In this document: positions 11,009 through 22,707 of the stretch, piece by piece | Layout: each line of letters opens with the position of its first letter | How positions within the stretch are numbered: the first letter of the stretch is position 1 | Origin: Fereydounia khargensis | Taxonomy: Eukaryota > Basidiomycota > Ustilaginomycetes > Urocystidales > Fereydouniaceae | DNA length: 64,000 nucleotides | Assembly (NCBI GenBank): GCA_026413255.1 | Contig: JAOCZO010000022.1 | Coordinates: 124,001-188,000 of the forward strand | Direction of reading: 5' to 3' | Made by a program: the position numbers and the translations under genes | Notes under the pieces: model-generated | What the model was told of the DNA's origin: nothing | Databases searched by the model: none | The model's input: the letters and a program-made list of their open reading frames with translations, nothing else

Positions 11009-11701
11009 ATGCAGTGCGTGATCGCCTGCTACAGCTGCAGCAGTAGCCGATAGCGAACGGCTGCTCGAGTCACTTCTTGAAGCTTTCGTTCAGCTTCAGC
11101 TTTCCCTCATGGCTTTGACATGGGCAAGGGAGGCGGGGGCGAAAGAGAGTAAGAGACAGCACAATTTGTATGCACACAAAGGGTGCATCTTGGTTTTCTT
11201 CCGCGGGATGCGTTCAGCCCATGTTTGACCTGATTCAAGGGGGAAAGTTGGTGTACTCTCCAACCTACCCAAATTCGTTTTGGTTTTTTTCTTTCTCCTT
11301 TCCTCCTTTTCCTTCTCCCCCCTTTTCGCTATATAGCATCCCACCGCTTGAGGATTGCGGATCATCTAAGGCCCCCAAACCCCTCGTGTTTTTCCCCTCC
11401 CCACCTCCCCCAAAACACCGAATCCCAGAATTCAAGCCTCACTTGACTGACTGACTCGTGTGTGCTTTTGCGTGTAGCGACGCGGTCGGTGCCGACCCTC
11501 CCTCCGTCCCGCCCCGTCTGATGCGGATGGGGCTGTGTCGCTGGTTTCCTACCCTGTGCGGATCGAAGCCGAGTTCACTGCGGTTCGGATGCGGAAGGGA
11601 CGGACGAGAGAGCCCATAATCGCAGTCAGTTCCATCGACTTGCCTTCCTTACTCTCATTCATCTTTTGATCCTTCGTTTCTTTGATTTACATTTATCCGT
11701 C
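11009..11701. other. Intergenic region before SANT-like gene A
   Basis: 693 bases with STM1 3' sequence, then a pyrimidine-rich stretch with a TATATAG at about 11331 and a second pyrimidine-rich stretch just before the ATG at 11702. No gene signal is seen. Confidence 0.5.
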
Positions 11702-12328
11702 ATGGTGAGCGAGGCTCTCGCAGTCTTTGGGTCGTGCTCAAGAAGGTGCTGACGCGGGACGGACTTGAATTGCAGGCCGAAGAGAATACGAAGACCGAAG
11801 AGGTGAAACCCTCTGTCACCGCCGCCGCTATCCAGGAGCCTCCTAAGCGTAAGAAGCGTAGTACTTGGTCTGCTGGTAAGTCATTCCGGAACACATGTAG
11901 AGATCTCCTCTTTCGGATCACTGACGTCGCCACCGTGCCGTGATGAATCGACTGTAGAGGAAGAGACGATCCTCCTTAAGGCGCTGTTCAACTACGGACG
12001 ACGCATGGCGCCGGTACGTTGTTTTCCGTCAAACTCCTTTGTGAGATCTCACTGAAACGCAATGCGACGCACTCTGCTGCACTACAGGTACTCGCAGGTG
12101 AACCTGGTCTCGAGGATAAGAGCTGCAAGATGGTAAGGACTCTCCCCCTCGCCATACTGTATAGCCAAGTCGGGCTCGGGTCACTAACAAATACTGCAGG
12201 TGTACAACAAGCTCAACGCCATTCTGAACCAGTGTCTCGTGAGCGTAGGCAACCGTCGCAGAAAGAAGGCCAAGACTACCAGGGCCAACGCCTCGAACGA
12301 TGAAATGGCCGTCGATGCTAGTCTTTAG
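11702..12328 (+). CDS. Short Myb/SANT-like domain protein A
   Basis: Five exons: 11702-11704 (the ATG alone), 11776-11875, 11958-12013, 12088-12132 and 12200-12328. They join to about 110 residues. A basic Pro/Lys patch (PPKRKKRS) precedes the conserved start TWSAEEETILLKALFNYG, the usual opening of a Myb/SANT helix-turn-helix, and VYNKLNAILNQ forms the last helix. The tail is basic (GNRRRKKAK). Introns fall directly after the W-S-A codons (phase 1), then 19 residues later (phase 0), then 15 residues later (phase 0). The same positions occur in the neighbouring genes at 12479-13040 and 13137-13612, so the three are probably paralogues. A nuclear DNA- or histone-binding role is inferred from the domain only. 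Confidence 0.8.
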
Positions 12329-12478
12329 TCGCGATACGAATAATCACGTTTACCAAACCCTTTCTGTCGTGTGTCTCGAGTTTGAAACCAAGCTTGATTC
12401 AATACAGTACATCAAAGCACAGTGCACAGACATGGAAGAATGGGGAGAAAAACGTGTGTGCGTGTATTGAATCTGAGG

Positions 12479-13040
12479 TTACGAGGCAACGAAAGTGAAC
12501 CCTGGACCGATGAACTTGTGCACGTTCATAGACTCGTCGAGCAGATCAAACAGCCTGTTCACCTGGTTGAGCACGGACTTGGGTGCGCGAAACGGGTTTT
12601 CTGCGTTGAAGTCGAGAGCGATAGACTTTTCAATCTCTCATGTTAGATACTGTATGGTCTTGTGATCCGCATGGGCCATAGGTGTTTGACGGAAAGTACT
12701 CACAACGATATTCTTGTTGCATAGTTCCCGCATGCATCCGAGGAGGAAGGTCTTCTCGTCTTCGCACTCAACGTCATTGAAGAGATCAGCATGGTTCGAT
12801 GCGAGTCCCAAACGGGGGGAGAGGTAACTTACCATCGCTCCACTTTCCCGTTGCTTGAGGTGGCTGCGGTTGTGGCACGGGAGGCGTTCTGGGCTGCGGC
12901 TGTGGCTCCGATTGCTGCTGCGGCTCTGGCTGTAGCCTTGATGGCGGCGGTGGCGTATCTTCGGATTCGGGCGGCGTCGCCACCCCGTCCAAATTGAGGT
13001 CGACCACGTCGGGGCAAGGTCGTGAAAGGCCGCTACGCAT
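12479..13040 (-). CDS. Short Myb/SANT-like domain protein C
   Basis: Three exons, 12833-13040, 12704-12759 and 12479-12634, give 139 residues. A Pro/Gln/Glu-rich N-terminus of about 65 residues leads to GKWSDDEKTFLLGCMREL, matching the W-[ST]-x-[DE]-E opening of proteins A and B. The introns sit at the same two places: phase 1 after the W-S-D codons and phase 0 after the next 19 residues. The third intron of A and B is absent here. The last helix is SVLNQVNRLFDLLDE. Only 96 bases separate the ATG from the stop of gene B. A TATATA stretch at about 13097-13103 lies in that gap and may drive this gene. The acceptor ending at 12760 was chosen because it alone restores the domain frame. Confidence 0.72.
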
Positions 13041-13136
13041 GTCGTCAAAGCTGGTGTAGTGACGGAGGAACGTCTGACTCAAGCGGGATGGGGGAATATA
13101 TAGCAAGTACCGCACCCTTGGGCCCGAACCTATGGC

Positions 13137-13612
13137 CTATGCCGAATCTGCATCCGCACCGAGGTTCTTGAGGATCTTTTTGAACATGCCACGAATCTTC
13201 ACGTTGACCTGCCGAGCACGATCAGTCTGACTGGCCTGGCAACTACCCTCACAACGACCGGAAGACTTACTCTGGCAGAGTCTCGGTTGTCCAAGCCGTC
13301 GAGCTTCGAAAGGTCTACGTGACGGAACGTAAGAAGAGGGTCAGCGTGAATACCACCGGGAATATGGTGCGGACAGCGGCGAACGCACCGACAGCATGAG
13401 CAACGCTCAGGTCGAGAACTCCTTTCATCAGAACAGCTTCTTCCTCTGAGGTCTTTGAAGGTCAGACATCATTTCGTGGGATGATGACGGAAACATACTG
13501 ACGTACCAGCTGTCCAGGGGCGCATAGGACCCACGACCCTCTTGGGCTTGACCTTGTCAAAATTGTCATGCTCGTGCTTGGGCATCTTCTTGATTGGCTT
13601 GGTAACAGTCAT
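13137..13612 (-). CDS. Short Myb/SANT-like domain protein B
   Basis: Four exons, 13507-13612, 13389-13445, 13271-13314 and 13137-13208, give 92 residues. A basic N-terminus (MTVTKPIKKMPKHEHD, then VKPKRVVGP) leads to MRPWTAEEEAVLMKGVLDLS. After a loop come VNVKIRGMFKKILKNLG and a short acidic end. Intron 1 is in phase 1 directly after W-T-A. Intron 2 is 19 residues later, shifted by one base relative to A and C. Intron 3 is 15 residues later in phase 0, as in A. This is the smallest member of the three-gene group. The function is unknown; the fold suggests a SANT or Myb-type domain. Confidence 0.8.
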
Positions 13613-13800
13613 GTCGATAACAGGCTAGGAGTGGCTCTTCAGTAGTTACAGATGTCGAAGAGAGAGGGAAAGAGAGACAAGCGGCAGTTGGAGACAAACG
13701 TGCTGTACAAGGCGGGCTTCGTTGTTTGCATGCGGAAAACCCGCTAGAATAAGATTTGGCTGACCGACGGATCGGTGGTTGTTTAGAGTACAGTACAAGT

Positions 13801-14959
13801 TCAGTTCCGCTTTTGGTTGATCATTCCGGCAAGTTCGAGAGCGTCTCGAGCGGCGCGGTTGATGAGTTTGAATCGGTCAGGACCGAGGTGGACGCCGCCG
13901 TACCAGCGGGTCACGACGACAATGACGTTTGTCAATTCCTACAAGGAGAGCGGGGGCGGGGTCAGTCACAGGGTTCGCTCGGCCGTCTCGGCATGGAGAG
14001 GGTTTGTCACTTACAAGAAGAGAGAGGAGATGGGCCAACCGTCCACCGGCAGCCGACTCGCCGTCATCGTCGCAGTCACGATGCACAACGCCGTCCTTGG
14101 TCTGGCACACCCAGGCATTGATAATAGGATGCGTGGCACGAGCGACCCGTTTATCGCTCAGAATATGCGATAGGACAAGCGGCACCTCTTCTGGATTCTC
14201 GATACGCGCCGCATAGCCTACGAAGACGGACTTGCGGTCTACAATCTCCGGTGCGGTCGTTATCGTTCCCTCGAACCGTTTCGCCGGTGCCGGTGCCGGG
14301 GCTTCTGTCGCTGGTTGAGAATCATCTTCGAAAGTCGTCACGGCTGCCTTGGTGCTCTGTTTCTCTCGCTCCTTGGCACTCTCCAGGTTTGCCTGTTCAC
14401 GACGTTCTGACCACTCTGCCACTTTCTCCTTCACCCATTCGATGCCTTCGAATAGGACTACTTCTCCCGGAGTCCATGTGAGGCTAGCGTGTGAGGCCTC
14501 GGTTTGAGGGTTGTGGTAGAAAGCACGAAGGATCTCGCCGAAGAGGATGTGGTCCACGCTGAATCCGCCTACGTATCGGGATAATAGCTGTAGCTGTGGA
14601 GGCTTGCTGGCTCGTGGGTAGAAGGCGGGCAGTGTGACTGCGATGCGGATAGGTGCTTCCTCGACTTCGGTTGAGATGGCAAGGGTGATGCGTGTCCCTG
14701 GCCGCCAGTGGTCTGGATCCGTCGTCGTTGCCTCGCCAGCTCCGAGACGGAGGAGATGGACACCCTCGTCAGTGTAGATCGATTGAAGCGCTACGAGCTC
14801 CTCGGCCAGCTGACCCACCGCCTCTCGCCGCTCCTCTTCAGACTCGAGCCAGTCTTCTTCGCCACTGTCAGACGGCGTCGGTGCACTACCACTACTCTCG
14901 TCTTGCGAGTAAGCCTCGAGCTTTGCGATCAGCTCGGATATTGAGCTAGAGCTCGACAT
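13801..14959 (-). CDS. YIH1: Yih1/IMPACT family regulator of Gcn1-Gcn2 signalling
   Basis: Two exons, 14015-14959 and 13801-13938, give 360 residues. I start at MSSSSSISELI, the first ATG after frame-consistent but unlikely upstream codons. The RWD domain spans about residues 45-190 (EELVALQSIYTDE ... ITLAISTEVEEAPIRIAVTLPAFYPRASKPPQ). A charged linker rich in Ala and Pro follows. The IMPACT (UPF0029) domain begins near residue 230 with KRFEGTITTAPEIVDRKSVF. It continues with HPIINAWVCQ, DCDDDGESAAGGRLAHLL and, after the intron, VIVVVTRWYGGVHLGPDRF. Yih1/IMPACT competes with Gcn2 for Gcn1 and so damps eIF2alpha phosphorylation in amino-acid starvation. Confidence 0.95.
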
Positions 14960-15425
14960 GGCCGCTCTGAATCGAGTCGTGTGTGTGTGATAGGTGAAAA
15001 GTGGAGAATAGCAGCCACACGTCACCCTCACTGAGCACTCACTTTTTTGCCGTTTGGCAGAGTCCCCTTCTTCCTTCCCTCCACCCCGCTCCTCACCGCG
15101 CCGAGCTGCACCGCACTATTTCCTCACGTCACACTTTGTTTCCCAGAAGGTGGAGGAGGGCAAAGACGAGTCACCCCACTCGATTCACCTACTACGGTAT
15201 CCCTGTTCTCACACCCAGAGCGCCCAGAAGGGATGGTGCGGTACGGTATGTATTACAATTTCATCTTGTCGAGCAAGAGCCAAGCCGCTACTGCTTCTAG
15301 CTCGCCTCTTTTTTTGTTCTTTGCTCTACTCTACGAGCACAGCATCTGTACAGTATCTATACAGTAAGCCAGAGCAACAGAATTGGTTTTTCTTCTTCGA
15401 GAGGCTCCCCTTTTTTTACCAGATC
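14960..15425. other. Intergenic region upstream of YIH1
   Basis: 466 bases between the YIH1 start and the stop of the LRR-CCCH gene, both on the minus strand. It holds a CTGTACAGTAT motif at 15346-15356, one of a set described in the findings. No gene is seen. Confidence 0.5.
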
Positions 15426-18400
15426 TTACTCCAGTTCAAAGATCGCCTCCTCTTCGTCCTCCTCCCTCGGCACCTCAGGCAGCGTCAATGGGCTGTGAGG
15501 AGCCGCCGAGCTGCTCGCACGAACTCGCTGCATGCCTGGATGTGATCCAATATGGTAGCCGCCTGATCGGCTGCCGTAGCTTCCAATCGGCTGCGGCTGC
15601 AGCTTAGAGCCATCTCCATCGCCTGACGGGATCGCCATCCCCTCCCCGCGCCGCTGTGTACCCAGCGAAGACGGAGGCGAGAATGGTGAACCCGAGCCGA
15701 TTGGCCCGGGCGATCCGAACGCCCCGCTAATTCGACCACTACCACCACCGATCGCCATCGCCAGCGGGCTGCGGTGAGGAAGCACTGATGAAGGAGCCGT
15801 TGGTCCTAGATCATAGTCTCCGACGCTTCCGGGTGGCCTCAGACCACCCGCCTGCGCGTGTTGAGACACAGACCCGACCGACACTCCACCTAGCTGTCCG
15901 CTTCCGCCAAATTGGCCCATGTCGTTGGTTCCGCGTCCAGAAACGAGGTGCAGCCGGCTCAGACCAGCTGCAAGTCCCTGAGGCAGGGATTGGCCAGGAG
16001 CATGGTGCAGAGCTGCGCGACTTCCGGGGCTCTGCGAAACAGAGCTTGCATCTCGAATCGCAATTCCGTCCAAACCGGACGAGAAGCGACCATCGCCAAA
16101 TGGCTGGTATCCAGACTGTCCCTCCTTGACTCCGGCCTCTTTTCGCTGCAAGAATCCAGTCGAGATGTTGCTTGTCTTGGCAACGTCCCGCTGGCCCCGC
16201 TCCGCTCCAACTGGCAATCGCCCGTTACGCATGTTGGAATCAAAGATGCTTGACTGGCTGCTTGTGTGCGTTGGCATGCTCTGCGCAGTAACCCTGTCCT
16301 CCTTGCTCCCCAACGAGGCAGACATGATGCTGTGTCGCTTTCGACGTTCCAGCTCAGCGGGAGTGAGCAGGTCTGATAGGCTTGAAGGCAAAAAGTCCTC
16401 TGCACCGCCATCCTCTGCATCGTCCACGTCCTCTTCAGCACCGCCGCCTCCAAGACTGTTCCACCACTTGTTCCTCGATGCAAGATCATCCATTCTGCCC
16501 ATGCTGCGAGCACCAAAGCCAATGTCTCTGGGCTGTCGCGCGAAAGGACCGGCACCTCCTTCAGAATCTTGACTGCCGCTGAAGAAGAGGCTGTGACCTC
16601 CAGGGTGGCTGAACGGACTCGTGCCAAACGCTCGGCTGGACGGTGGGCTGCCGATCGTCTGACCATCGACACTCATACCGGAACGATCCATGGACAGGCT
16701 TCCGACACTGGCTCCAGGACCCTGAGGTACAGACAAAGGTCGCTGGATTGAGCTGAATGATCCGCCACTCGTGAGCTCACTCAGGAGCGAGGAGCGCGGC
16801 TGTCCATCCTTGGAGCCTCTCAGTTGATCCGCACCGCCCATCTGTGAGCCGAACGTGTCCATGCCTGGTCGGTTCGCACTGCTGGGCGGGGAAATGGCTT
16901 GCATGTCGTCGGGCAACCCAAAAGGAAAGTCGTGGTCCTTGTTGCTGAACGAAGTCACACGGTTCCGTATCTGCGGTTGTGCGCGCATCTGCTGCGATTC
17001 TTCTTGAACCCGCAGGGACTGTTGTTGTCCTGCGTTACCATGTTGGGACTTGTTGGGACCCTGAGTGGCTGCCGGACTTCCCGACACTCCACTCGGTCCA
17101 GGCATCTGTGGCAAGGGTTGGCCATGCTGAGCTGCTCGCTTGTTCTTGCGATCCATCTGCCGCAACAGGGAACCAAGCATGGGATGTCGTCAAGAGATCA
17201 TCCAAGGTAAGTATATAGATTCCTTCCCGCGAGAACGAACCTCCGTCGTTTTGTACTCACACTCATCGGTTGACCCGGCAACACGTGCGCCAGAGCACAC
17301 TTGTGGCCGAAGCGGCAATTGCCCTTCAGAAACCACTGGCAGACTGCTTTTTGGCCCCCATCCCCGGGAAGGGTGTGGGCGAATGGACAGGATGCGCCTG
17401 CTGAACATCCATTACTCCGAAAAAACTTGCACGGAACTTGGCCAAGTGCTTCCTTCTTCTTCGTGCTGAGCTTGGCGTTAGCAAGCGCACTGCCCCCGTC
17501 TTTATCGACCGCCTCTTCCGTGCTAGAACGTTGTTGCGACGATGCACGTTCCCTCGATGAACGCCCCGGACGCAAGGGCGAAGGCTCACCATCCCAGTCG
17601 CTCAAGCCTGTCTTGTTAACGCCGTCCATGCCTCTGCGCCCGCCAGTCCTGCCCCTGGCGTCATCACCTCCCGCCGTCTCTTGCCCGGGCCCGACAGCAG
17701 CTGCGTTGGCCGCCTCTTTGCGAGCCTGTTCGATGCGATGCTTGCGGCGACCAGCTTCGGTATTTAGCCCGGCCTCGGCGAGAAGCTCCCACTCCTCCTT
17801 GATAATGCCAGATTTGACCGGAGTGGCGGGTGAGTTGGCAGCAGGACTTGATTCACCGATTGCAGCGATTGCAGGATCTCTTGCAATGGCATCGGCCATG
17901 GGGGCGCCCTTCTTTTGTGGAGACGTTGAGCTCCGAGTGCCCCTCTTTTGGCGGAAGGCCTCCTCACGGAGCGGGTTTCCATCGAGAATGACGCAGAGCG
18001 CATTGCACTTGTTCCTTTGGGAAAATTTGGAAATGTCCTCCCGTGCTGGTCGGTTTGCCACACGCACCAACTGGTGGGCAGCGATTCCTTTCGCAGGGTC
18101 CGATACTTCGCCATTCACCTTTGCAACTCCATCGACGCTCATGTCACTTTCAAGGGTTTGTATGCGTCGCGAGCCAAAGAAAGCTTCCAGTTTCGTCAGA
18201 TCATCGATTTCACAGCCGCTCAGGTCGAGGACTTTGAGCTCGTTGAGGACACCAGCTTGCCCTCCAAGACTGCCTTCGTCCAAATGAAATGCGTCGTCCG
18301 CAATGCCGCTGCCCTGAAGACCGAGATCTTCCAGCTTTGAAAGCTTGGCAAATGCCGCGAGAGAGACCGGGCCCCTCAGGTGGTTGTTGCCAAGATCGAG

Positions 18401-19451
18401 CTTCTGAACCTTTGGAGGAAAGCGAATCGGAACAATATCGCCAGAGCCTGCGTCTTTGCTGCGCTTGCTAGCCAGATCCGGAAGACCGAGGGCAGCGTTG
18501 CCAATGCGATTGTTGCTGAGGTCCAGGGATTGGAGGGACCACATTGGAGTCGCCTTGTCAACGCCATCAGCGGGCTTGTCATTTCTACTGGCCTTCTTGG
18601 CGCTTGAGAAACCAGACATGAACCCATCAGAGCCCGAGTGCTCCTTGTCCCAAGCCTCCCTTTCTGCACGAGCTTTGGCCACCGCATCATCGTCCCAGAG
18701 GGTCTCGATTTTGTTGTGAGAAAGGTTGAGGCTTACAAGGCTATCAAGCGCAAGTAGGCATGTTGGAAAGGAGGCGAGACCGTTGTTGGAGAGCGTCAAT
18801 GTTGTCAGGCTGGTAAGCTGGAAGATTGGCTGAGGCAGGATTGTGATGCGATTGTTGTGAATCTCAAGACGCTTCAGTCCACGGAATTCTGAGATACGCG
18901 AGTCAACATGGCGCAGTTCATTGTTACCGAGCTGAAGCGTGTGTAGCTCCTCTCTGGCATACCACGGGCCGCGCTGATCGTCGGGGATCTCGAGGAACCA
19001 GGACGGTGGCTCATCCGCGAGCAAGGTTAGGAGCTCTACCGGAATCTCTGTCAAAGAAGGGACCCTGGACGACAGATTGACCCGGCCTGCAACGGAGCAG
19101 CATGAGAAAGAAGGTGCCGCGCATTGTTCAGTCGAGAGTGCCGACTACGAAAGTATCCTTCCGAGAGCGGGGCCACCACTTACCGTTTTCAATGCTCTTT
19201 TGCACGATGGCCTGAATGGATTTTTGCGACATCTGTATGCCCTCTACTGGAGTATCAGGGGTCGGGCTTGAATCTAAGTTCCTGGCCTCGGGCTTGGGAG
19301 AGCCAAAGGGGCTAGCGATGGATGGATCGAGCTCGTCAGCGAAGCTTGGTCGATGGTCTTGCGAGTCCCTGCTCGGCTTGGTGGGCGAAGCAGAGCGGGA
19401 ACGTGCTTCAGCTCGCCGGGCGGCGATGGCAGCCTTGAGTGCTGCCGACAT
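15426..19451 (-). CDS. Leucine-rich-repeat protein fused to Cps3-like double CCCH zinc finger
   Basis: Three exons, 19184-19451, 17261-19086 and 15426-17156, join in frame to 1274 residues. Residues 1-89 are Ser/Pro-rich with an Ala/Arg start (MSAALKAAIAARRAEARSRS). Leucine-rich repeats run from about residue 137 to 430 (ELHTLQLGNNELRHVDSRI, GLKRLEIHNNRITILP, LTTLTLSNNGLASFPTCLL). Two CCCH fingers of C-X7-C-X5-C-X3-H type lie at about 642-660 (CKFFRSNGCS...) and 672-690 (CQWFLKGNCRFGHKCALAH). The segment HVLPGQPMSMDRKNKRA follows. The last 580 residues are Ser/Gly/Gln-rich and end in an acidic tail. The finger pair and its flanks resemble fungal Cps3 CCCH proteins, which I take to be RNA-binding. 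The large LRR block in front is not part of that family as I know it. Splice sites that cross both junctions in frame support one gene. Confidence 0.82.
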
Positions 19452-20932
19452 GAACTAGGAAGCGTGCACCAGCTAGCTGAGTCGACCGCTCTCTGACTTG
19501 ACCTTGATGGAGTAAGAGAGGAGGAGGAAAGCGGCGCTCGGGTCGACACCGGCACGCGTTCGCTTCGGACGGTGTCGGCGACGATTTAGTATGAGCAGAG
19601 CAGCGTTAGGCGCTGGATTCGGGTCGATGCCGGTAAGCGTGATGGTTGATAAGAGGAGGATGAGACGTTGGGCTAGGTAAGAAGAGTGACGGACGACAGT
19701 GGCAGGTGTGGAGCGGATTGCGAGGCAGTTAGAGCCGATGGTCAGCCAGCCGGGAGGTTGCTTCCCTGGCTGCGAGTTGAATGTGTGAATCGAGTTGGCA
19801 GCTGCCGAAGCAGCTGGCTGGCTTGGGCTCGGGTCGATTCGACTCATTTCACTCACAGCCGCGAGCGAGTCAGAGTCAGACGGACTGTTGCCGGTCATTG
19901 AGCAGGCAAGGGAAAATCAGCAGCGACTCTTGCAGCTGCACGCACCAGAGGCAGATGCAGAAGGAGCAGCAGGAGCCCAGGGCAGACAGGCAAGTCAAGC
20001 ATGCACACGCACACGCACACGCACACGCACTCCTCTCCCCTTCCTGCCAATGAGTGCTTCTGCTGCATATGGAATCCCACGTTGCTGCACTTGCACTTGC
20101 ACTTTGCGGAACGGCCCGAAGCTCGCGCGCCGCCTGTCTAGCGTGCCTATTGAGACTGGCTCACTCTTCGAGGCCAGACTAGTGGGAAGGAACGCTTGAC
20201 TAGATTAAGCTACAGTCTCCATCACAGCGAGAAAGACAAGTTTCTTCGCATTTTGGGGGCCATGGATTGGTTCAGTTCAGCAAGTCAAGCCACACACGTT
20301 CTCTCGCTGTCGCCGGGTTGGGTTGCGTCCGGATTGGGCCCCACTCTTTCTCTTATCAATCAAGATCATTCGGTCCAATCAATGGATCTGCGTGCATCCT
20401 TCCAGCCGCCCCTCTGACGTTGTCTTTCGCCTTCCTGAGGAAATGCCCATCACTCTGGGCAAAATCGAATGCTCTGCTCTCTGCGGTTTCGATCTGGCTG
20501 CTTCGGGTCGGTCGGCATTCCCGTACAGAGAGGGTCCAGCTCGGCTGCTGGCTTCAGCGCCATTCGACCAAGGACGCTTCCGGATGCCGCTGGCTGGCTG
20601 GCTGACCCGCTTTCTGCCAGCCTTTTCGGAGATTTCGAGCTGGTTTGCTTAGCCGGCCGAGCGGGAAGAAAATCCACTTACTGGCTGGCTGACCTGAGGT
20701 CGACAGCACTGAGCAATTTAGAGTCGCGTCGCGCACAAGAACAACACACACCGACAGTCTGCTTGTCGCCTCATTCGCGAAGCTGCGCGCAGCTCAGCCG
20801 AAAAAAGTGGAGCTGGCCTGTCGTAGGCTCTTCAAGCCTGTAACCTGGCTTGCACCCGGCGCTCACTCCGGCGCTCTTTCTCCTCAACTTCCTTCCCGAC
20901 TCACCCATCAACACAGTGCACTTATAATCGGA
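19452..20932. promoter_or_regulatory. Divergent intergenic region, LRR-CCCH / NSE3
   Basis: 1.48 kb between two divergent starts. It contains a CACACG tandem (20003-20030) and GCTGGCTGG-type short repeats near 20590 and 20680. No frame shows conserved protein sequence. Confidence 0.5.
20003..20030. repeat. CACACG short tandem repeat
   Basis: About four and a half copies of a six-base CACACG unit in the LRR-CCCH/NSE3 intergenic region. Confidence 0.85.
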
Positions 20933-22707
20933 ATGGTTAAAAGGCAGGCCTCTACCAGGTATGGTGGGTCTAAAAGGCGAGCCATCCACGACGATGAGGA
21001 GGACAACGATCAGCCCGTGACCCGACACAGGAGGCACCACTCGCCTGGTGTCAGGGTCAAACCGGAAGATGGCACGACGAGTGGTGCTATCGAAACTCCT
21101 GCAGACCCCGAATCCGAAGCAGAGCAAGACGATTCGAACCAAGCACATCACGATCACGACCACGGTAACGATGATGAGGGCGAGCTGACGATGGCGGCGC
21201 CACTCAAGCTACCTGTTTCAGACTCAGCACGCAAAGCTGCTGACGATCTCGGCGAAGAGGTGAGCATGCTCTTAGACTTACTGGAGGGCACGCTCTCAAA
21301 CCAACCTTTCCCTCTCCCGACTGAAAAAAACGTCTGCAGATCATCAAACGGAAGGCAAATGATCTTGTGCGCCTGGCTCTTGCCTCTGAATCGCAGAAGG
21401 TCGCCATCAAAAGGGAGGACATCGTGAAGAAAGGTGAGTTGCATGCAACATTCGCCATTCGCTTCTAGCAATAGCAACGCTGACATCCATGCCGATCGTT
21501 TCTATCAGTTCTTGGCCTAACTTCGCGCGCGTTCCCCGTTGTCTTCAACCGGGCACAAAAGACACTCTCAAGCGTCTTTGGATACAGCCTGGTCCAGTTG
21601 AGGCGCAAAGGAACAGAAAATGTTCAGATCTTGGAGCAGGCCACCGCAGCGGCTGCAGAGGCTGAGACGCTCGACGAATCAAGGCGAGGGGCGGATAAGG
21701 AAAACGAGAACGAGCGGGGTAGAGATACTGCTAAGGATGGCGAAGCCAAGAAAGGTGAGCGACGCCGAATGCTTTTCGTAATGGTTGGGGTCTTCGTCCC
21801 ACTGACATCTCATTCGCCTTCAGCAGCAGGATCAAACATCTGGGTCCTGAAATCCATCCTGCCTACTCGACTCATCCAAAGGTACTCTAAACCTGTTGAA
21901 GACCTTGCAAACTCTCTGCAGCAGCCGGAGGAGGCCCACATCACTGCAACAGGGGCAGATTCTTCTGGAATTGTGCTTGATTGGGCAAAGTCTGGGATGC
22001 AACAAGGCGCGATGGGTCTCCTCTACGTAGTTCTCGCTCTGATTCTGCTCAATGGTCGGTCCATGAAGGATGGTGAGTATCTCCTCATATGATCCTGGCC
22101 GCTGAGAGCGCGACTTATCATTTGCCATTACGCTACCTCAGATCAACTTAGGGCATATCTCAAGCGTCTCCATCTATACCCCGAGAAGCCGCTTCCTTCA
22201 GCGCTCCAGATGGATGCCGTAAGGGGATCGTCAGATGCATCGACCCAATCAGCTACGCAGACAGCGACGCAGGCCCGCTCCCGCCGGCTTGAAGGCACAT
22301 CCTTGACCATGGATGGATTCCTGCATCTGATGCGCAAACAGGCATATCTCGAAAGCGTGTACACAGATGGTGCCGCTCGCACACAGGCTGGTACCCAAGC
22401 CAGGGGTGGCAGACCACGAGCACGGGCTGGTGGAGAGGACGACTATGTACCCGTTGAGTGGCGATGGGGGAGCCGAGCTGAAGCCGAAGTCAGTGAAGCC
22501 TCCATCGCCGAGATGATTGCAATGATCTTCACCGACCCAGCCGCATCTGCTGGCGTGGAAGAGATTGATATTACAGCTACCAATGGAGCTAGCGCAAATG
22601 GCGACTCGAGTCAACGACCCGGGAGCCAACGCACCCGTGCGTCTCAACAAAAGAAGATGCTGATTGACAGCATAACACGTGCTGCAGGATCTGCTCTCGT
22701 GCCATAG
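20933..22707 (+). CDS. NSE3: Nse3-like MAGE-domain subunit of the Smc5/6 complex
   Basis: Five exons, 20933-21259, 21340-21433, 21509-21754, 21824-22072 and 22142-22707, give 493 residues. The N-terminal 100 residues are charged and disordered (acidic and His-rich). The MAGE fold starts with ARKAADDLGEE then IIKRKANDLVRLALASESQKVAIKREDIVKK. It continues through FNRAQKTLSSVFGYSLVQL, GLLYVVLALILLNGRSMKDDQLRAYLKRL, TMDGFLHLMRKQAYLES and VEWRWGSRAEAEVSEASIAEMIAMIF. These are the tandem winged helices of Nse3/MAGE, which with Nse1 and Nse4 forms the DNA-binding, ubiquitin-ligase part of Smc5/6 in the nucleus. Inserts of low complexity lie between the two winged helices. The ATG at 20933 is the first in this frame that begins a plausible N-terminus. 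Confidence 0.9.
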
